Positions 1 to 8,146 of a stretch of DNA of 64,000 nucleotides are shown one piece after another. The DNA lies in the NCBI RefSeq assembly GCF_000236925.1, contig NC_016941.1, forward strand, positions 186,001-250,000. The letters run 5' to 3'. The notes under the pieces are model-generated. The model made no database searches and was not told where the DNA came from. It worked only from the letters and a program-made list of their open reading frames with translations. Positions within the stretch are counted from its first letter, which is position 1. Every line of letters begins with the position of its first letter. Position numbers and translations under genes: made by a program. The stretch comes from Staphylococcus argenteus (lineage in GTDB: Bacteria; Bacillota; Bacilli; Staphylococcales; Staphylococcaceae).

Positions 1-500
1 AAATCCACAATTTTTTCACTAATTAGCGGGTGTAATGCTAGTAAGGTTGCTGTAGGGAAGCAACCTGGATTGGAAATCAGTTTTGTTTCTTTGTTATCAA
101 ATGATTGCCATTCTGAAATGCTATAGATAGCATGATTTAAGTCGTCTTGAGATGCAGCTGATTCTTTGTAATATGACTCATATACTTCACGATTTTTAAT
201 TCTAAACGCACCGGATAAATCGATAACATGAATACCTTTTTCAACTAAAGGGGGGATACATGTTTTACTCACAGGTGCGGGTGTAGCAAAGAAAATCACA
301 TCACAATCATTGTTTTCAACTGTAAGTGCTTCGAAGTGCTGCATGATATGTTGTAAATGTGGGAACGTTAATTTCAACGGTTCATCTACTTTTGAATGTG
401 AATAGATATGTGCAATGTTTACTTGGGGGTGTGTCTGCAATAATCGAATTAATTCAATTGCTCCATAACCGCTACCGCCAACAATACCTACTTTAATCAT
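1..500 (-). CDS. argC: N-acetyl-gamma-glutamyl-phosphate reductase, partial (C-terminus outside window)
   Basis: Reads leftward off the window edge; 166 codons are visible and open. The protein begins [19 protein letters not shown], a Rossmann NAD(P)-binding start (GxxGxxG type) typical of ArgC, and further on has the segment SNPGCFPTA, which holds the catalytic cysteine of the family. ArgC reduces N-acetylglutamyl phosphate to the semialdehyde in arginine synthesis. Two adjacent ATG codons (503 and 500) follow AGGAGGG; the second has the better spacing of seven bases. It lies 35 bases downstream of the aminotransferase gene on the same strand, so the two are probably cotranscribed, as in the staphylococcal rocD-argCJB arrangement. 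Confidence 0.93.
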   Translation of the reverse strand, partial: MIKVGIVGGSGYGAIELIRLLQTHPQVNIAHIYSHSKVDEPLKLTFPHLQHIMQHFEALTVENNDCDVIFFATPAPVSKTCIPPLVEKGIHVIDLSGAFRIKNREVYESYYKESAASQDDLNHAIYSISEWQSFDNKETKLISNPGCFPTATLLALHPLISEKIVD

Positions 501-535
501 CATGAATCCCTCCTAAATGATATATATTCTTATTT

Positions 536-1720
536 TTAATTTTTAAAAACCTCTTGAAAAACAGAAACGATGTCATTAATTTCTTCTTCGCTTATTACTA
601 AAGGTGGTGATAAACGGATGATAGTACGATGCGTGTCCTTACATAAAACACCACGAGCTATTAATTGTTCAACAAATGGTGTGGCATCTGTGTTAAGTTC
701 GATACCTATAAATAAACCACGGCCTCTAATTTCTTTGATGTTTGGGTTATCAAGTTGTTGGAGTTGAGTTAATAGTAACGATCCTAAGTGTTCTGAGCGT
801 TCAATTAGTTCTTCATTTTTAAGAACATCAAGTGCTGCAGTTGATACTGCAATAGCTAACGGATTGCCTCCAAATGTTGAACCATGTGTGCCAGGTGTTA
901 ATACGCGCATCACATCATTATTTGCGAGAACTGCAGATACAGGATATAGTCCGCCACCCAGTGCTTTTCCTAAAATATAAATATCTGGAACAACTTGTTC
1001 CCATTCCATGGCAAACCATTTACCCGTTCTACCGAGACCGACCTGAATCTCATCTGCAATGAGTAATATTTGATGTGTATCACATAATTGTCGTACAGCT
1101 TTAATGTAACCTTCAGGTGGAATGTTTACGCCACCTTCACCCTGAATGGGCTCTAAAATAATTGCTGCAGTATTTGGTGAAATAGCTTGCTCTATTTGTT
1201 CAATGTTTCCGAATTCTACTGTGGTTGTACCTTGAAGTAGGGGGTGAAATCCTATTTTGTATGAGTCATGGTTTGATAGCGATAATGATCCCAATGTACG
1301 ACCGTGGAAATTATTGTTCATAGCTATAATTTCAACTTGACCGTCAGGAATATTTTTAACATCAGACCCCCATTTTCTAGCGATTTTAATAGCCGCCTCA
1401 ACAGCTTCAGTGCCAGAATTAAGGGGGAGTACTTTGTCTTTCTTAGCAAGATGACAAATTTTTTCTTCCCATTTACCGAGATTGTCACTATAAAGCACAC
1501 GTGAAATAATAGACAACTTTGAAGCTTGTTCAGTCATAGCTTTAACAATTTCTGGGTGGCAATGTCCTTGGTTTGCCACTGAAAATCCGGAGATACAGTC
1601 TATATATTGTTGACCATCAGTATCCCAAACTTTAGTGCCTTTTCCTTTAGTAATAACAAGTTTAAGAGGTGCGTAATTATTAGAGCTATATCGATCAGTT
1701 AATTCAATGATAGAATTCAT
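536..1720 (-). CDS. rocD: Ornithine/acetylornithine aminotransferase (class III, PLP)
   Basis: A 394-residue class III PLP aminotransferase of normal length. Visible signatures are SGTEAVEAAIKIARKW (cofactor phosphate region), LIADEIQVGLGRTGK (the PLP-contacting Asp) and YILGKALGGGLYPVSAV, whose Lys is the Schiff-base residue. The family transfers the delta-amino group of ornithine, or of N-acetylornithine, to 2-oxoglutarate. It is followed after 35 bases by argC. S. aureus annotation usually calls it rocD or rocD1, but its place ahead of argC suggests that it may act as the biosynthetic ArgD. The sequence alone does not separate these roles. The start is an ATG eight bases after GGAGGGGGA. 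Confidence 0.9.
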   Translation of the reverse strand: MNSIIELTDRYSSNNYAPLKLVITKGKGTKVWDTDGQQYIDCISGFSVANQGHCHPEIVKAMTEQASKLSIISRVLYSDNLGKWEEKICHLAKKDKVLPLNSGTEAVEAAIKIARKWGSDVKNIPDGQVEIIAMNNNFHGRTLGSLSLSNHDSYKIGFHPLLQGTTTVEFGNIEQIEQAISPNTAAIILEPIQGEGGVNIPPEGYIKAVRQLCDTHQILLIADEIQVGLGRTGKWFAMEWEQVVPDIYILGKALGGGLYPVSAVLANNDVMRVLTPGTHGSTFGGNPLAIAVSTAALDVLKNEELIERSEHLGSLLLTQLQQLDNPNIKEIRGRGLFIGIELNTDATPFVEQLIARGVLCKDTHRTIIRLSPPLVISEEEINDIVSVFQEVFKN

Positions 1721-2064
1721 GGGTCTCCCCCTCCTTTATATTTATACATTTTAAAGAATTAATATTAATATATTACAGTTGTTCAATATAAGTGTCAAAT
1801 ATAAATTTAATAATAAATGCATAATATTTCTTTGATTTTAAAATAGAGTAGAGATGCTGCGATTTATTTTGGTGTTTTGTGGTTATGGAAAATATTTAAA
1901 TGTAATCAAGATAGTTATTTTTAAGCATTGTGGTCTGATAAAGGTGATGAACAATAGTAACAATCGATTTGGTTTATGAAATTGTTGTATAAAAAAATAG
2001 TGCATGATGAATGAATACATTCATCAGCACTATACTTATATCAGCCGATATTTATATGCATAAA
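1721..2064. other. Intergenic region upstream of rocD
   Basis: About 340 AT-rich bases between the rocD start and the stop of the amidohydrolase gene. The part near 2000 holds the terminator of the latter. The rest must contain the rocD promoter, but I see no clear -35/-10 pair. A single half-site resembling an ArgR/AhrC box (TATGCATTTAT read leftward, near 1810-1825) lacks its partner half. Confidence 0.5.
1991..2032 (-). terminator. Rho-independent terminator of the amidohydrolase gene
   Basis: Read leftward: TAGTGC and TGATGAATG, a short loop, then CATTCATCA and GCACTA, followed by a run of seven T. It sits about 30 bases beyond the amidohydrolase stop codon. Confidence 0.88.
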
Positions 2065-3042
2065 TTATTTTTGGAATCTTGGGAATAATTTAAGTGCACT
2101 ATTATATTTAATATTTTCAATTGTTTCATTGTTTAAATCTAGTTGATGCTCGATTGTATTAATCATTGATTGATCTAAATTTTCAGGTGCATAGTGAGCA
2201 TCGCTACCGAATAAAATATGGTCTTCAGGAGTAGTTTCTTCTAATGCTCTAAATGTTGCAGCTTGTGTTGATAAAGCAGTGTCATAATAAAAATCACTAA
2301 CATAAGCTTCAGGGTCTTTGGCTAGAACAACAAATTGACTTTCGTCCGCAGTTTGTTTGATTAATTTATAACATTCGTTAATTCTCCATGTTAAATATGG
2401 TAATGTACCACCGGCATGTGCCAAAATAAATTTAATATTTGGATAGCGATCCATTGTGCCACTTAAAATTAAGTTTGCTGCAGCACGCGTTGTATTAAAA
2501 GTAAACTCAGCCATGAAATCTACAGGCATATATTTTGGTCTAGGTACATAATCAGGTGGTGTACTTGGATGTATAAACACAACTGCTGATCTTTCATCAA
2601 GAACTTTCATTAATGGTTCAAATTGTGGGTCGCCTAAAAATGCTTCATTGTAGTTAGATAATAAACCTACACCATCTAATTGTAAATTATCCAAAGCATA
2701 TTTAACTTCTTCAATTGCACTATCCACATCAGGTAGTGGCAATGTTGCGAAAGCACCAAAACGATTTGGATACTCTTTGATAATTTGTGTTTGAAGTAAA
2801 TTAATTTCTCGTGCAATTGCTTTTCTTTTACTTGGTTCAAGTGGTTCAACGACTGGATCAGAAATGGAAGTAATCCCTACGTCAATACCTAATCTATCCA
2901 TCATTTTTATACTGTCTTCAGGTTGCCAATTGTTGATTTTTAGACCACCAGCTTTGTCAATACCAGCTTCTTTTAATGCGTCTAGGTAAAATTCAGGAAT
3001 GATGTGATGATGAATATCAATATAACCTGTTTTATTTGTCAT
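2065..3042 (-). CDS. Amidohydrolase family (ACMSD-like) metal-dependent hydrolase/decarboxylase
   Basis: A 325-residue protein of the amidohydrolase-2 group, TIM-barrel enzymes that include aminocarboxymuconate-semialdehyde decarboxylase and related resorcylate/orotate-type decarboxylases. The metal-binding start IDIHHHIIPEFY (residues 8-19), the mid-barrel FILAHAGGTLPYLTWR and the late HILFGSDAHYA with its metal/catalytic Asp are present in the expected order. No signal peptide, so cytosolic. The substrate cannot be read from sequence. It is divergent from a TetR regulator at 3225 and has its own terminator, so it is probably a single-gene unit controlled by that regulator. From memory, reference strains such as N315 and USA300 have brnQ directly next to rocD, which would make this pair strain-variable. 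Confidence 0.85.
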   Translation of the reverse strand: MTNKTGYIDIHHHIIPEFYLDALKEAGIDKAGGLKINNWQPEDSIKMMDRLGIDVGITSISDPVVEPLEPSKRKAIAREINLLQTQIIKEYPNRFGAFATLPLPDVDSAIEEVKYALDNLQLDGVGLLSNYNEAFLGDPQFEPLMKVLDERSAVVFIHPSTPPDYVPRPKYMPVDFMAEFTFNTTRAAANLILSGTMDRYPNIKFILAHAGGTLPYLTWRINECYKLIKQTADESQFVVLAKDPEAYVSDFYYDTALSTQAATFRALEETTPEDHILFGSDAHYAPENLDQSMINTIEHQLDLNNETIENIKYNSALKLFPRFQK

Positions 3043-3109
3043 AATATAAATCCTCCTAAAATTTCAAAATGAACAAATTGACTATTTATAGACAACTTGT
3101 ATATAATTC

Positions 3110-3128
3110 ATTGTACGCTTAATACAAT
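3110..3128. promoter_or_regulatory. Inverted repeat, candidate TetR operator 1
   Basis: Arms ATTGTA and TACAAT are separated by seven bases. It is one of two similar repeats in the divergent gap between the amidohydrolase and TetR genes, which is the usual place for operators of a TetR regulator that controls itself and its neighbour. Confidence 0.5.
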
Positions 3129-3154
3129 TAATTGCAATTCACAAAAAATGTTTA

Positions 3155-3174
3155 TTTGTACACTAAAATACAAA
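3155..3174. promoter_or_regulatory. Inverted repeat, candidate TetR operator 2
   Basis: Arms TTTGTA and TACAAA are separated by eight bases. The core TTGTAC-nCT-(n)-TACAA matches the repeat at 3110. The two centres lie about 45 bases apart, roughly four helical turns. Confidence 0.5.
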
Positions 3175-3224
3175 TTGATTAAATGTGTAAATAAAGTAGA
3201 AAATGATAGATAGAGGTGCTGAAA

Positions 3225-3839
3225 ATGACAAATAAAAAAATTGATCCACGGGTAAAAAGAACAAATCAATATTTAATTAATGCAATTGTAAAACTACTCA
3301 ATGAAAAAGATATCAATAAAATATCTATACAAAATATCACAGATTCAGCAGATCTGACTCGAGCAACGTTTTATCTGCATTATCGAGATAAGCAAGATTT
3401 TTTCAATCGAATTGTCACAAATGTTATAGATGATTTGATAGATTACGTAAAAGATGGACATTTGGTAGCATCTGGCTTAAAAAGTGAATCAGATATTAAA
3501 AATGCATTTACGCGATTATTTGAATATATTTATATGAATCATACAGTTTTCGGCGTTATGTTAAGTGATAAAGGTTTATCACAATTTAGACCAAAATTAG
3601 AAACTGAAGTGCAAAAAGAAATTTATATACCATTGTTTCACGCACTTGTTAAAATAGATGGCGAAAAAGCAAGTAAGTTTCCACAACATTATTTTTTAAA
3701 CTATATAACGTCTGCTCATATTGGTGTTATTTGTACTTGGTTAAATGACGATATGAATTATAGTCCGAAATATATGGCTGAACTTCTATATAAACTAACT
3801 TTAGAAGGTGTTTTTTCAGTAGTACAAAGTGAATTTTAA
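3225..3839 (+). CDS. TetR/AcrR family transcriptional regulator
   Basis: A 204-residue repressor-type protein. The N-terminal helix-turn-helix (about residues 10-55) contains KISIQNITDSADLTRATFYL followed by HYRDKQDFF, a standard TetR DNA-binding signature. The C-terminal part looks like the TetR_C_8-type ligand domain. The open frame extends up to a GTG at 3216, but ATG 3225 is preferred because AGAGGTG lies seven bases before it. It is divergent from the amidohydrolase, and two matching inverted repeats lie between them. Its likely role is control of that enzyme in response to its substrate. The inducer is unknown. Confidence 0.88.
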   Translation: MTNKKIDPRVKRTNQYLINAIVKLLNEKDINKISIQNITDSADLTRATFYLHYRDKQDFFNRIVTNVIDDLIDYVKDGHLVASGLKSESDIKNAFTRLFEYIYMNHTVFGVMLSDKGLSQFRPKLETEVQKEIYIPLFHALVKIDGEKASKFPQHYFLNYITSAHIGVICTWLNDDMNYSPKYMAELLYKLTLEGVFSVVQSEF

Positions 3840-3909
3840 GCAATAGTTGTGAAGAATGAAGTAAGAGGATAAGGTGTAACAACACTCTATATAGGCAAGA
3901 ATGAAAAAT

Positions 3910-3941
3910 GCCACAAGCACATATTTAAGTATGCTTATGGC
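3910..3941. terminator. Terminator between convergent TetR and brnQ genes
   Basis: Stem GCCACAAGCA with TGCTTATGGC around a short AT loop. Leftward it is followed by ATTTTTCATT, fitting termination of brnQ. Rightward the T tract is weak, but it may also serve the tetR gene. Confidence 0.75.
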
Positions 3942-3947
3942 GTTATA

Positions 3948-5303
3948 TTATGTTTGCGGTAAATTACGATGTTTAATTTTATAGATTATAAAGCCGATAA
4001 TGAATCCAATTACACTAAGAACAACCCAGCCCATGCCGATATCTGATAATGGCAAATATTTTTGACCGAAGTTAATCAAAGCTTGAGCAAATGAAGTGCT
4101 TGAAATGAATTCTGGGCTAGCTTTTAATCCATCAAGTAATGCAGCAATTGCTGTAAAGAGAATCGTCCATTGATACACAATCTTTGAATGATGGAACTTA
4201 CTACTAAATAAAGTTAATATGATCAAAGCAATTGCCAATGGATATAAGAACATTAATACTGGAACTGAATACATAATAATTTTAGTTAATCCGACGTTTG
4301 CGAACAAGAATGAGATAAAGCTTACAACTGTTGCAATCGCTAAATAATTCAGCTTCGGGAATAAATGCTCAAATGTTTCTGAAAATGCTGTAATTAAACC
4401 GATGGCTGTTTTTAAGCACGCGACCATAACGATTAGAGACAATAAGACAATGCCATAGTTACCTAAGTAATATTGTGTAATTTGTGCTAATGCGATACCA
4501 CCATTTTCACTTACTTTAAAGTGACCGATACTTAATGTACCCATAATTGCTAATAGAGTATAAATGATACCCATCATAACGATACTGATAGTACCAGACT
4601 TTATTGTTTCTTTAGCGATATCGGTTGGATTTTCGATGCCTAACTTTTTAATCGTAGCAACAATAATAATACCAAATGCTAACGATGCTAATGCATCTAA
4701 TGTGTTGTATCCATCTAAAAAGCCATTAAATAAAGCGTTAGATTGATATTGCTTACTAATAGGTGCATCTGAAATGCCACCTAATGGATGGATAAAGGCA
4801 AATAATAAAATGATTGCTAATAATACTAAGAATACAGGATTTAAAAATTTACCGATATATTCTAAAATTCGTGAAGGTTTTCTCGCAAAAAACCATGCAA
4901 TCACAAAGAAAATAAAGCTAAAAATAAATAAATATAAAGTAATCTGCTTTGGTGATAAAAATGGCGAGAATGCTATTTCAAACGATGTTGTAGCTAATCT
5001 AGGTAGGGCAAAAAATGGGCCAATTACCAGATACAATGCAATCGTGAAAATATAAGCATAGGTTTTATTAACACGAGAGGCGATTTCAAATAAGCCAGCT
5101 GTCTTTGAAATACCGATGGCAATGATACCTAAAAACGGTAATCCGATTGCTGTAATTAAGAATCCTAAGTTAGCGATAAAAACGTTAGAACCAGCAGCTT
5201 GTCCCAAATGAATCGGGAATATAAGGTTACCAGCACCAAAGAATAAACCGAATAACATAGAACCTATAAACATGTTTTCTTTAAATGTTAGTTTCTTTTT
5301 CAT
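3948..5303 (-). CDS. brnQ: Branched-chain amino acid:cation symporter BrnQ
   Basis: A 451-residue LIVCS-family carrier with about twelve hydrophobic segments. The N-terminal stretch [18 protein letters not shown] is the hallmark of BrnQ proteins. It imports leucine, isoleucine and valine with sodium or protons. S. aureus has several paralogues; the position next to rocD and ipdC corresponds to the copy usually called brnQ1. The start is an ATG after AAAGGAG. A close match to the CodY box lies about 105 bases upstream, in line with known repression of branched-chain transport by CodY when isoleucine and GTP are plentiful. Confidence 0.93.
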   Translation of the reverse strand: MKKKLTFKENMFIGSMLFGLFFGAGNLIFPIHLGQAAGSNVFIANLGFLITAIGLPFLGIIAIGISKTAGLFEIASRVNKTYAYIFTIALYLVIGPFFALPRLATTSFEIAFSPFLSPKQITLYLFIFSFIFFVIAWFFARKPSRILEYIGKFLNPVFLVLLAIILLFAFIHPLGGISDAPISKQYQSNALFNGFLDGYNTLDALASLAFGIIIVATIKKLGIENPTDIAKETIKSGTISIVMMGIIYTLLAIMGTLSIGHFKVSENGGIALAQITQYYLGNYGIVLLSLIVMVACLKTAIGLITAFSETFEHLFPKLNYLAIATVVSFISFLFANVGLTKIIMYSVPVLMFLYPLAIALIILTLFSSKFHHSKIVYQWTILFTAIAALLDGLKASPEFISSTSFAQALINFGQKYLPLSDIGMGWVVLSVIGFIIGFIIYKIKHRNLPQT

Positions 5304-5550
5304 ATATGTATTTGTTCTCCTTTATAGAACTTATAAAAATCTACTTAATTAAGATAATATCAAAAACTAAACATAAAATGATACATAATTTTGTAATAAA
5401 TACTAAATTTTTTGAAAATTCCGGAATGAAGGTAGCATTTAAATAAGTAAGAGGGATACAAATAGAATCATTTAACAATAAATGTGTGTATTTAAATTAT
5501 AGAGGTTAGACAACCCGGCGTTTTAATAATTTGTGATGTGTATCGTATGC
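5304..5550. other. brnQ upstream region
   Basis: AT-rich leader between brnQ and the isochorismatase-gene terminator. It contains the CodY-like box at 5406 and no visible T-box or other riboswitch. Confidence 0.5.
5406..5420. promoter_or_regulatory. CodY box upstream of brnQ
   Basis: AATTTTTTGAAAATT differs from the CodY consensus AATTTTCWGAAAATT at one position (C to T). It lies about 105 bases upstream of the brnQ start, as expected for a CodY target. Confidence 0.75.
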
Positions 5551-5583
5551 AATAAAAACGCCCCTTCATCAAAAATGAAGGGG
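5551..5583 (-). terminator. Rho-independent terminator of the ipdC/isochorismatase unit
   Basis: Read leftward: CCCCTTCAT, a short T-rich loop, ATGAAGGGG, then CGTTTTTATT. It is 17 bases past the stop codon. Confidence 0.92.
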
Positions 5584-5600
5584 GATATCTAAGTACACGC

Positions 5601-6158
5601 TTATTTTAATGTGTTCAGTAATTCATTTGTAGTTATTGTTTGTCCCATTATAGGAAATATATTTTCAATAGGAAATTGATGTAACGTTTCATTTTGTGCG
5701 CTCATCATATCCGTAACAAAGAACTGATTGTAGTTTAACTGATAGGCATCTCGTGCTGTCGTATCTACACCAACATGTGTTGCGACACCACCAAGAACAA
5801 TAGTATCAATGCCTCGGCGTCGTAATTGTAAGTCTAAATCTGTACCTACAAATGCACTGAATTGCCGTTTGTCTATGACAAAATCGCCATCTCTCTTATC
5901 TAATAAGTGATGGAACTTACTATAGTCATCGCCTTCTTTAGGTGGTAATGATATCATTGCATTCGGTTTCAATGCATCGTTACCATCGTAAAGTTTAACG
6001 CGGACAAAAGCGATAAAGCCATTATTTTTTCTAAACACTTCTATTAATTTGTTAGCATTTTGAATTACATTTTCAGCAGTGTTAGGTGCGTAGTCCATTT
6101 TAAGGATGCCTTGTTGCAAGTCAATTAAGACTAATGCAGTTTTATTGAAATTAATCAT
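5601..6158 (-). CDS. Isochorismatase-like hydrolase
   Basis: A 185-residue member of the isochorismatase/cysteine-hydrolase superfamily. It has the first catalytic Asp in ALVLIDLQQGI (residue 12), the Lys in VRVKLY and the conserved GGVATHVGVDTTARDAY. In most relatives (nicotinamidases, carbamoylases) the position before VDTTA is the nucleophilic Cys; here it is Gly, as in true isochorismatases such as EntB. The product may therefore hydrolyse a vinyl ether rather than an amide, or be inactive on amides. It follows ipdC on the same strand after 68 bases and shares its terminator, so the two probably form an operon. The physiological substrate is unknown. Confidence 0.85.
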   Translation of the reverse strand: MINFNKTALVLIDLQQGILKMDYAPNTAENVIQNANKLIEVFRKNNGFIAFVRVKLYDGNDALKPNAMISLPPKEGDDYSKFHHLLDKRDGDFVIDKRQFSAFVGTDLDLQLRRRGIDTIVLGGVATHVGVDTTARDAYQLNYNQFFVTDMMSAQNETLHQFPIENIFPIMGQTITTNELLNTLK

Positions 6159-6226
6159 TTTTTATCAGAGTCCTTTTCATATAATTAAGCATTTATAATT
6201 ATATTTATACCCTAAGAACGATGAAT

Positions 6227-7867
6227 TTATTTATTTTGTTGTGAAAATGCTTTAGCAATATCGATTAGTTTTTTCGGTGCATCTTCAACAGACATTTTGA
6301 CTTCGACAAAATGCATTACATCTGTATTGTTGTTAATTGCGTTAAATGTATCTTGCAAGTCTTTTGCTGATTCAACATCATGAACTGCTACATTTTTACC
6401 ACCAAATACAGCAGGTAGGGCTTTATAATCCCACATATGAATGTCATTATAAGGCTCATACATTCCATGAATGAGTCGTTCAACCGTATAGCCATCATTA
6501 TTAATCACAAATAGTACCGGTTTAATATGTTGTCTAATCATAGTCGAAATGGCTTGAACAGTTAGTTGTAAAGAACCATCACCAATTAATAGTAAGTTAC
6601 GACGATTTGTATCTGCTAATTGAGAACCTAATGTTGCTGGTAACGTGTAGCCGATAGAACCCCATAATGGTTGTCCGATAAAGGTATTATTTTTGTATAA
6701 AGCTAAATCGTAAGCTCCAAAGAATGATGTACCTTGATCAGCAATAATAACATCATTTGGGTTTAAGAAATTTTGCATCATTTTGAAATATGTTTGTTGT
6801 GTTAATGGTTCTGTGCCAACGGTACAATCTGTTGATGTTGGACGTTGATAAGCAGGGAATGATGCATTGTTTGTATATGAAATATTGGATAATTGTTTTA
6901 ACAATGATAGTAGAGATACTGCATCATTTGTAACATCATCAATTTTGATATTGTGATGATTTAACATAACGACATCATCGATATTAAATTGGTATGAAAA
7001 TCCAGCTGTTGCAGAATCTGTTAATTTGGCGCCAATATTTAAAATTAAATCGCTATTGTCCACATAATCTCGAATGTTTTCTTCGGCAATTTTTCCATCG
7101 TAAATTCCCATATAGTACGGATTTTCCTCATTAAAAGCACCTTTTCCTAATGAAAGCTGTGCCACAGGTATCTGTGTTTGATTTACAAAACCTTCTAATT
7201 CTTGATGGAGATTGAAACTATTGATTTCATGCCCAGTAATGATGACAGGTTGCTTCGCTTGCTGCAACTTAGAAGTTAACAACTCTATATATGTTGATGC
7301 ATCAGTGTGTTGTGCTGGTGTCACTTCGAATGGTGTCGGTATGTCAATTTCAGAGATTGCAACATCAATCGGTAAATGCAAATGCACTGGGCGTCTTTCG
7401 GCAATAGCAATATTAATCAATCGTGGTATTTCAGTTGTTGCGTTTTCAGGTGTAATGTAACCTTGTGCAACTGTAATATGAGCAAACATTTTACGATAGT
7501 CATCAAATGTTCCTTCACCAAGTGAATGATGTACATATTTGCCAGCTTGTTCTACGGCACGAGTTGGTGCACCTGTAATCGCAATGACAGGTAAACGTTC
7601 GGCATAAGAACCTGCGATACCATTGACGGCGCTGAGTTCACCAACACCAAATGTAGTAACTAAAGCAGCGAGTCCATTAAGACGGGCATAACCGTCCGCT
7701 GCGTAACTTGCATTTAATTCGTTTGTATTTCCAACCCAATCTACATTGGGATTGCTGATAATATCGTCTAGAAAAGCGAGATTAAAATCACCAGGAACAC
7801 CAAAAATTTTATCGACGCCTGCTCGATGAATAGCGTCAATTAAGTAAGCTCCAATGCGTTGTTTCAT
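6227..7867 (-). CDS. ipdC: Thiamine-diphosphate-dependent 2-oxo acid decarboxylase (indole-3-pyruvate decarboxylase type)
   Basis: A 546-residue ThDP enzyme with the three usual domains. The N-terminal Pyr domain carries the activating Glu in NTNELNASYAADGYAR. A central domain covers about residues 190-320. The PP domain has the Mg-ThDP motif GDGSLQLTVQAIS followed by VINNDGYTVE. The length fits the pyruvate/indolepyruvate/branched-chain keto acid decarboxylase family, which makes aldehydes and CO2. S. aureus annotation calls it indole-3-pyruvate decarboxylase, but keto acids of branched-chain or aromatic amino acids are equally possible. Next to brnQ this suggests an Ehrlich-type route. A strong cre-like site lies upstream. 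Confidence 0.88.
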   Translation of the reverse strand: MKQRIGAYLIDAIHRAGVDKIFGVPGDFNLAFLDDIISNPNVDWVGNTNELNASYAADGYARLNGLAALVTTFGVGELSAVNGIAGSYAERLPVIAITGAPTRAVEQAGKYVHHSLGEGTFDDYRKMFAHITVAQGYITPENATTEIPRLINIAIAERRPVHLHLPIDVAISEIDIPTPFEVTPAQHTDASTYIELLTSKLQQAKQPVIITGHEINSFNLHQELEGFVNQTQIPVAQLSLGKGAFNEENPYYMGIYDGKIAEENIRDYVDNSDLILNIGAKLTDSATAGFSYQFNIDDVVMLNHHNIKIDDVTNDAVSLLSLLKQLSNISYTNNASFPAYQRPTSTDCTVGTEPLTQQTYFKMMQNFLNPNDVIIADQGTSFFGAYDLALYKNNTFIGQPLWGSIGYTLPATLGSQLADTNRRNLLLIGDGSLQLTVQAISTMIRQHIKPVLFVINNDGYTVERLIHGMYEPYNDIHMWDYKALPAVFGGKNVAVHDVESAKDLQDTFNAINNNTDVMHFVEVKMSVEDAPKKLIDIAKAFSQQNK

Positions 7868-7948
7868 AAAAAAACCACCTTTTCTTTATATTTACACTTC
7901 AAATGATAGCCTTGAATGTGGTATAAGGTCAAGAAAGTTGACTTTATT

Positions 7949-7963
7949 GTGAAAACGCTAACA
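7949..7963. promoter_or_regulatory. cre (CcpA) site upstream of ipdC
   Basis: Bases 7950-7963 (TGAAAACGCTAACA) fit the cre consensus WTGNAANCGNWNNCW everywhere except its first base (G at 7949). A possible leftward promoter has -35 GGTCAA/TTGACC at 7927-7932 and -10 TATCAT at 7903-7908. The cre would then sit upstream of the -35, a position more often linked to activation than to repression. Confidence 0.6.
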
Positions 7964-8089
7964 ATAGCGAACAATTAATGTTTTTAAAAGGGTTTATATT
8001 GAGCAATTCAAAGAGGGGATACTAATATTAAAAAGTATAGAGAAGTGAATGTGTTGCATGAGATAATGACAAAATTTAAAGTTATTAAA

Positions 8090-8135
8090 GCGAAAATAAA
8101 CAGGAGCGTATCCATAAAAAGGTATACACTCCTGT
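8090..8135 (-). terminator. Rho-independent terminator of ptsG
   Basis: Read leftward: ACAGGAGTGTATACC, an AT loop, GGATACGCTCCTGT, then TTTATTTT. It starts 12 bases past the stop. Confidence 0.9.
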
Positions 8136-8146
8136 CGTTATATTAA

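Noticed and set aside
1800..1830. Possible ArgR/AhrC box before rocD
   Set aside because: Only one half-site (TATGCATTTAT) fits; the second half does not.
7212..7460. 82-residue plus-strand frame inside ipdC
   Set aside because: Antisense shadow of the ThDP decarboxylase gene, without ribosome site.
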